Of a stretch of 64,000 nucleotides of DNA, positions 60,415-64,000 are shown one piece after another. Within the stretch, counting starts at the first letter, position 1. Each line of letters starts with the position of its first letter. Made by a program: the position numbers and the translations under genes. The notes under the pieces were generated by a model. The model worked only from the letters and a program-made list of their open reading frames with translations. It was not told the DNA's origin and made no database searches. Location: positions 5,586,152 to 5,650,151 of the forward strand of contig NC_067197.1 of assembly GCF_000699445.3 (NCBI RefSeq). Reading direction: 5' to 3'. The stretch is from Schistosoma haematobium. Taxonomy: Eukaryota > Platyhelminthes > Trematoda > Strigeidida > Schistosomatidae.

Positions 60415-61335
60415 GTAGCTCTCCTAGAGTTGCTGCCGGTCTGAAGCCCACACAAAGGAGGAGGGTCGGGCATGGGATTAGCAACCCCGACGCGTATAAA
60501 AAAATCTTGATAAAAAAGCGAAGACCAGATTAATCATATTAAACTATTTAAACTCTGCTTTCCGAGTTGAAGCAGGAAATATGACTCCTCATGATGAAAG
60601 CCGAAATTCTTCGAAAGTCACGAGGCTTATGCCTCTTCTAACAACCAGGCCAACAAATTGGTTATAGGCAGGACAATGTTCCCGCACAAGCGCATGCATA
60701 AAGCTACGTGGATCTCACCAGACTACACCACGGAGAACTAGACAGGACATATTTGTATCAATAAAACATTCAGAAGGACAATGAAAGAAGTAAGAACTAG
60801 GAGAGGAGCTGACATAGATACAGATCACCACCTGGTGGTTGCCAAGATAAAACTGAAGCTAAAGAAACACGGGACAACTAGACAAACAGCATTACAAAGG
60901 TTCAATACAGCCTTCCTTCGAGATAATAACGAACTCAGCGAATTCGAGATAGCTCTCAACAGGTTTCAAGTTTTAAGGGATCTACTGGAAGAAGAGAAAA
61001 CTACTATGGAGAATAACTGAAAGGGGATCAAAGAGGCATTAACTTCAATGTGTCAGGGAGTTCTGGGATGCAAGAAGCATCATCAGAAGGGATGGATTTC
61101 TATCGAAACTTTAGACAAGATTGAACAGAGGAAGAACAAGAACACAGCAATTAACAACAGTCAAACAAGAACAGGGAAAGTCAGGCCACAAACTGAATAC
61201 ACTGAAGCAAGCAAACGAGTAAAGAGGAGCATTAGAGCCGACAAGCAGAAGACAGTGGAAAAAGCTGGAACAGAATGAAATATGAAACAACCATATGACA
61301 CGACGAGAAAACTAGCAAGGATATGTAGCAAAACA
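60415..61335 (+). mobile_element. LINE A (RTE-type) 5' and endonuclease part, internally deleted
   Basis: A leader-like part (GCCCACACAAAGGAGGAGG…) joins directly to the end of the endonuclease domain: ATWISPDYTTEN, then MKEVRTRRGADIDTDHHLVV, where DHH is the conserved endonuclease tail. It goes on LKKHGTTRQTALQRFNTAFL and SKRVKRSIRADKQKTVEKAG. Most of the endonuclease and all of the RT are missing. Confidence 0.82.
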
Positions 61336-61339
61336 GAGA

Positions 61340-62980
61340 GAAATGTCTTGAAGTTAGTAACTCTTAACATCCAGGGCAAAGATTACTAAAATGACAGAGT
61401 AAAATCTTTGCCAACCAAAGATGCTCTTCAGTTACACAGTCAAGAAACCGCTCCAGATAGTTGCATATTTAATGAAGTTACGTAATAATAACTTTCGCAC
61501 TGTTTTTGTCTAGGTTTCAGTTTATTAAAAGTTCATTTCAGGAGTTCAGGATATTAGTCCTTTACATTCTAATTAACAATGACTAGGGACCATCTTCAAT
61601 GTATTATATGTCAGGTTTGTATGAAGATAAGCTCGCACTATGCCTCGAATAATCGTTGAATTGAATCAACTCCCCAGAATGCGGAAAGTTTAGTGCATAA
61701 CTGTATGACTGAACTACATCTTACTTTTTACGGTGTGAATGTGATTTCAGAAGACTTTTTGCTATGCTTAGTAATCCATCATTCAATTTTAAAATGTTTG
61801 TAGACTATTAGACTTGAAGACTTTTTCATATGGTAATTATTCCAGAAAAGCATTATTCCAACCTTATCAATTGCATTTCACCTTACAAATGATCACTAGA
61901 ACGGAAGCCATGGTGAAGACAAACTTTTCATGCTCTACTTTTGTAGGGATTGTGAAGCAATTACGTTTGCTTCTTATTTGAAACAAGCACTAACTTTCAA
62001 AGGGTTCTTTAATGAACGATTTCACAAGACTAATATTTGGACGAGGAATATTTCTTTCGATAAATTCTCTTCAAGTTCTACAATTATATAGTCAAATTAA
62101 TAATCCGAAAAATGGCCAGGTTAAGGGCAAGGTACATCGTTTAAAGCTAAAGCATGTGAACGATTTTAGATTTTTATTAACTCTCTGGGTACCGTGGATA
62201 ATATAGTTAGCTGGATTTTTGATAAGATTCACTCCTATTAAATATCTAATGGACTATTGCTTTTTAATGCACGTGAGCCCATATCCATGTAGTTAAATTA
62301 AACTTAGTTTACAGAAAAATCTACAATGGATTTAGGTCGGCTCTCGATTTATTTAAATACGGAACGACAGACAGACTAACACTGTACGGGACAGATACCA
62401 GACATATCAAGCTGCTATTTGCGTGCTGAGTTTTGTAGGTAACTCTTTTCCCCACTAGATTGTTTTTTTTTAATATACATGATCACTAATATGCACTAAT
62501 ACTATGGTAGGGCGGTAGAAATGATGTCTAGAATCCTTGAGTAAGATTGAGATGAAATCCAAAAGAAAGCAATCAGTTTATAATAATTTGCCGCAAAGGT
62601 ATTAGATATAGGGTATCATTATTCTCGTGTGTGTGCACACAAAAACGTTTTGGCTTTAAGTTTAAATACACATACACACAAACTCAGCCTTTATATTTTC
62701 ATATCACAAGTGTTCGCCCCCTAATACAGTCTAATTACACATGTTATACTTACGAACAAAAACCTGTCATCGATTTTCCTATGTTACAGATTTCCGATAA
62801 TAATCATCTATAGTTTGGCAAAACCAATAGTAATGGTTAGATTTTCTGTCTTGACATAAGAATGATTCGGCGAGGTTGTAATTTCTAAAGCTCCTAATTT
62901 TATAGAAAATTTGACCCATTTTGGGGAAGCCGCTATAGTCAGCTTGGGGAAATGGCACAAAAACCCAAAAACTCCCCAAA
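61340..62980. other. unassigned stretch
   Basis: Contains small ORFs on both strands without known motifs; 62860-62980 includes a CCC/AAA-rich block that may be old repeat. Nothing supportable as a gene. Confidence 0.4.
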
Positions 62981-62985
62981 GTTGG

Positions 62986-63220
62986 GAGCTTGAGTTATGG
63001 ACGAACCAATCAGGTATACGGTAACAGGTCCTAGATTTTGGCGCAAACTTCATTCAACAACTTGGGTAAATGGAGTTTTGGCATTATAGCTGATGTCGGT
63101 TCGTGATGAAAACCCTAAATCTAATTACTAACATTAACTACCAACTGAAAATCATAGTTCTAGTCCCTCAAAATGTTTCATAACCCCAATTCGGTTAGAG
63201 CTTCAATGAGCGATGAAAAA
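62986..63220. mobile_element. MITE, incomplete
   Basis: GAGTTATGGACGAACCAATC at the left and interior segments (CATTATAGCTGATGTCGGTTC) match the family; the right end is lost. Confidence 0.65.
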
Positions 63221-63714
63221 TAACTACAAACCGTACATAATGACGAGACAAAGTAGCACGAAGTAAAATGAATACGATTCGTTAGAAAATCTGAAGTGCC
63301 GCGGATAAACATAAACTTATTTGACCCAAACATGAATGTTAGTGATACGCTTAAACACAAAAAAACAACTTGTAGTTTCATGCTTTCATTTAAGTTCGGA
63401 ATACGAAATAAACATGTGGTTACTAAGGTTAAATTGTAAGTGTATTGTCTGTCTGCTAGATTTGAAATGTTTTGGGTTCTTTAAACAATTTGGAGTTTTT
63501 AAATATGTCATATTGCACCAGTTATAAGAAGCCCAACTATGTCCTCTGTCTACCCAGTTATTCCACAGAAAGTAAATGCCCATCTCACGTGAGCTTGATC
63601 ACTTGCTTGCGTACATAATATTTTTATTCTAATAACAGGTAACCTTTATCTACTACAGTAGTTGCTCCCAAAATCAAAATAGGTAGGAATCCTTATTTGG
63701 TAAATTTGAAAATA

Positions 63715-64000
63715 CGCTAGTTCAAATGGTTGAAATGGTTGTGGACGGAATAGAAGAAGCTTTCGCTTAACAGGCTTCCGTGTCTAGTAGCAGGAGATCA
63801 CCAAATCCTCCAGGCAGGAACCTAGGTATGTTAACAATAAAAAAGGAAAAGAAATTGGTAAATCATAATGTGATGCTGTCCTTGGTCCTTAAGAATAGGT
63901 CAAGTTGCCTCTTGAAGGACTCCTGAGAAGTCGCTTGGACTAGCTCGGCCGGCAGCGAATTCCAGCTTTTGACAACTCTTAAGGAGTAGAAGTTGTGTCT
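63715..64000 (-). mobile_element. CR1/Jockey-type LINE C-terminus, runs off the window
   Basis: Minus strand from the window edge reads RHNFYSLRVVKSWNSLPAEL, VQASSQESFKRQLDLFLRTK then a stop near 63872. The pattern 'FxxRVVxxWNxLPxxVVxAxSxxxFKxxLD' is the usual C-terminus of such LINE polyproteins. The last codons and 3' UTR (to about 63715) are here; the rest lies beyond 64000. Confidence 0.7.

Noticed and set aside
61048..61278. Lys-rich ORF as a host gene
   Set aside because: It is the linker region of the RTE polyprotein, in frame order after the endonuclease tail.
1..64000. CRISPR arrays, operons, ribosome binding sites
   Set aside because: The DNA is eukaryotic; repeated units are dispersed transposable elements, not spaced direct repeats.

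Overview
The window looks like nuclear DNA of a blood fluke (genus Schistosoma). It is AT-rich, has small exons in very long introns, and is packed with retroelements. The strongest marker is a short SINE that joins a tRNA-like pol III promoter to a hammerhead ribozyme; this is the arrangement of the schistosome Sm-alpha repeat, with near-identical ribozyme cores at 46331-46383 and 54338-54390. The species cannot be fixed from sequence alone.

I recognise one host gene. Fourteen exons on the minus strand, from 59464 down to 15638, join in frame across 13 introns with GT..AG boundaries and matching phases. They encode the last ~858 residues of a coiled-coil protein that I assign to the CEP162 (KIAA1009/QN1) family of centriole and cilium-base proteins. 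The first exon seen starts inside a codon, so the amino-terminal part lies beyond the right end of the window. The gene spans more than 43 kb because its introns hold most of the repeats.

Layout. 1-1735: decayed Penelope-like element with a 3' hammerhead. 1750-15600: downstream of the gene, with RTE-type LINE pieces, solo LTRs, a gag-only LTR retrotransposon with exact target duplication (8513-10281), ribozyme SINEs and LINE 3' ends. 15638-59464: the CEP162-like gene with introns carrying RTE (LINE A) and LINE B fragments, a CR1-type LINE end (52.1 kb), a ~520-bp retroposon family, solo LTRs of two families, a MITE with terminal inverted repeats, foldback elements, a short Penelope copy in inverted-repeat form (40.2-41.0 kb), and many hammerhead SINEs. 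59.5-64 kb: intron or 5' flank with an internally deleted RTE copy (60.4-61.3 kb), a MITE, and the C-terminal end of another LINE (63.7-64 kb).

The most interesting theme is the number of self-cleaving RNA motifs. Four element types (Penelope, the Sm-alpha-like family F1, and two further tRNA-derived families F2 and F3) carry hammerhead cores. Several F2 and F3 copies are circularly permuted or longer than one unit, with direct terminal redundancy. That is what insertion from circular or multimeric RNA (retrozyme-like) would leave. Several predicted ribozymes lie in CEP162 introns in the sense direction. All calls are by eye from the sequence; no searches or folding programs were run.
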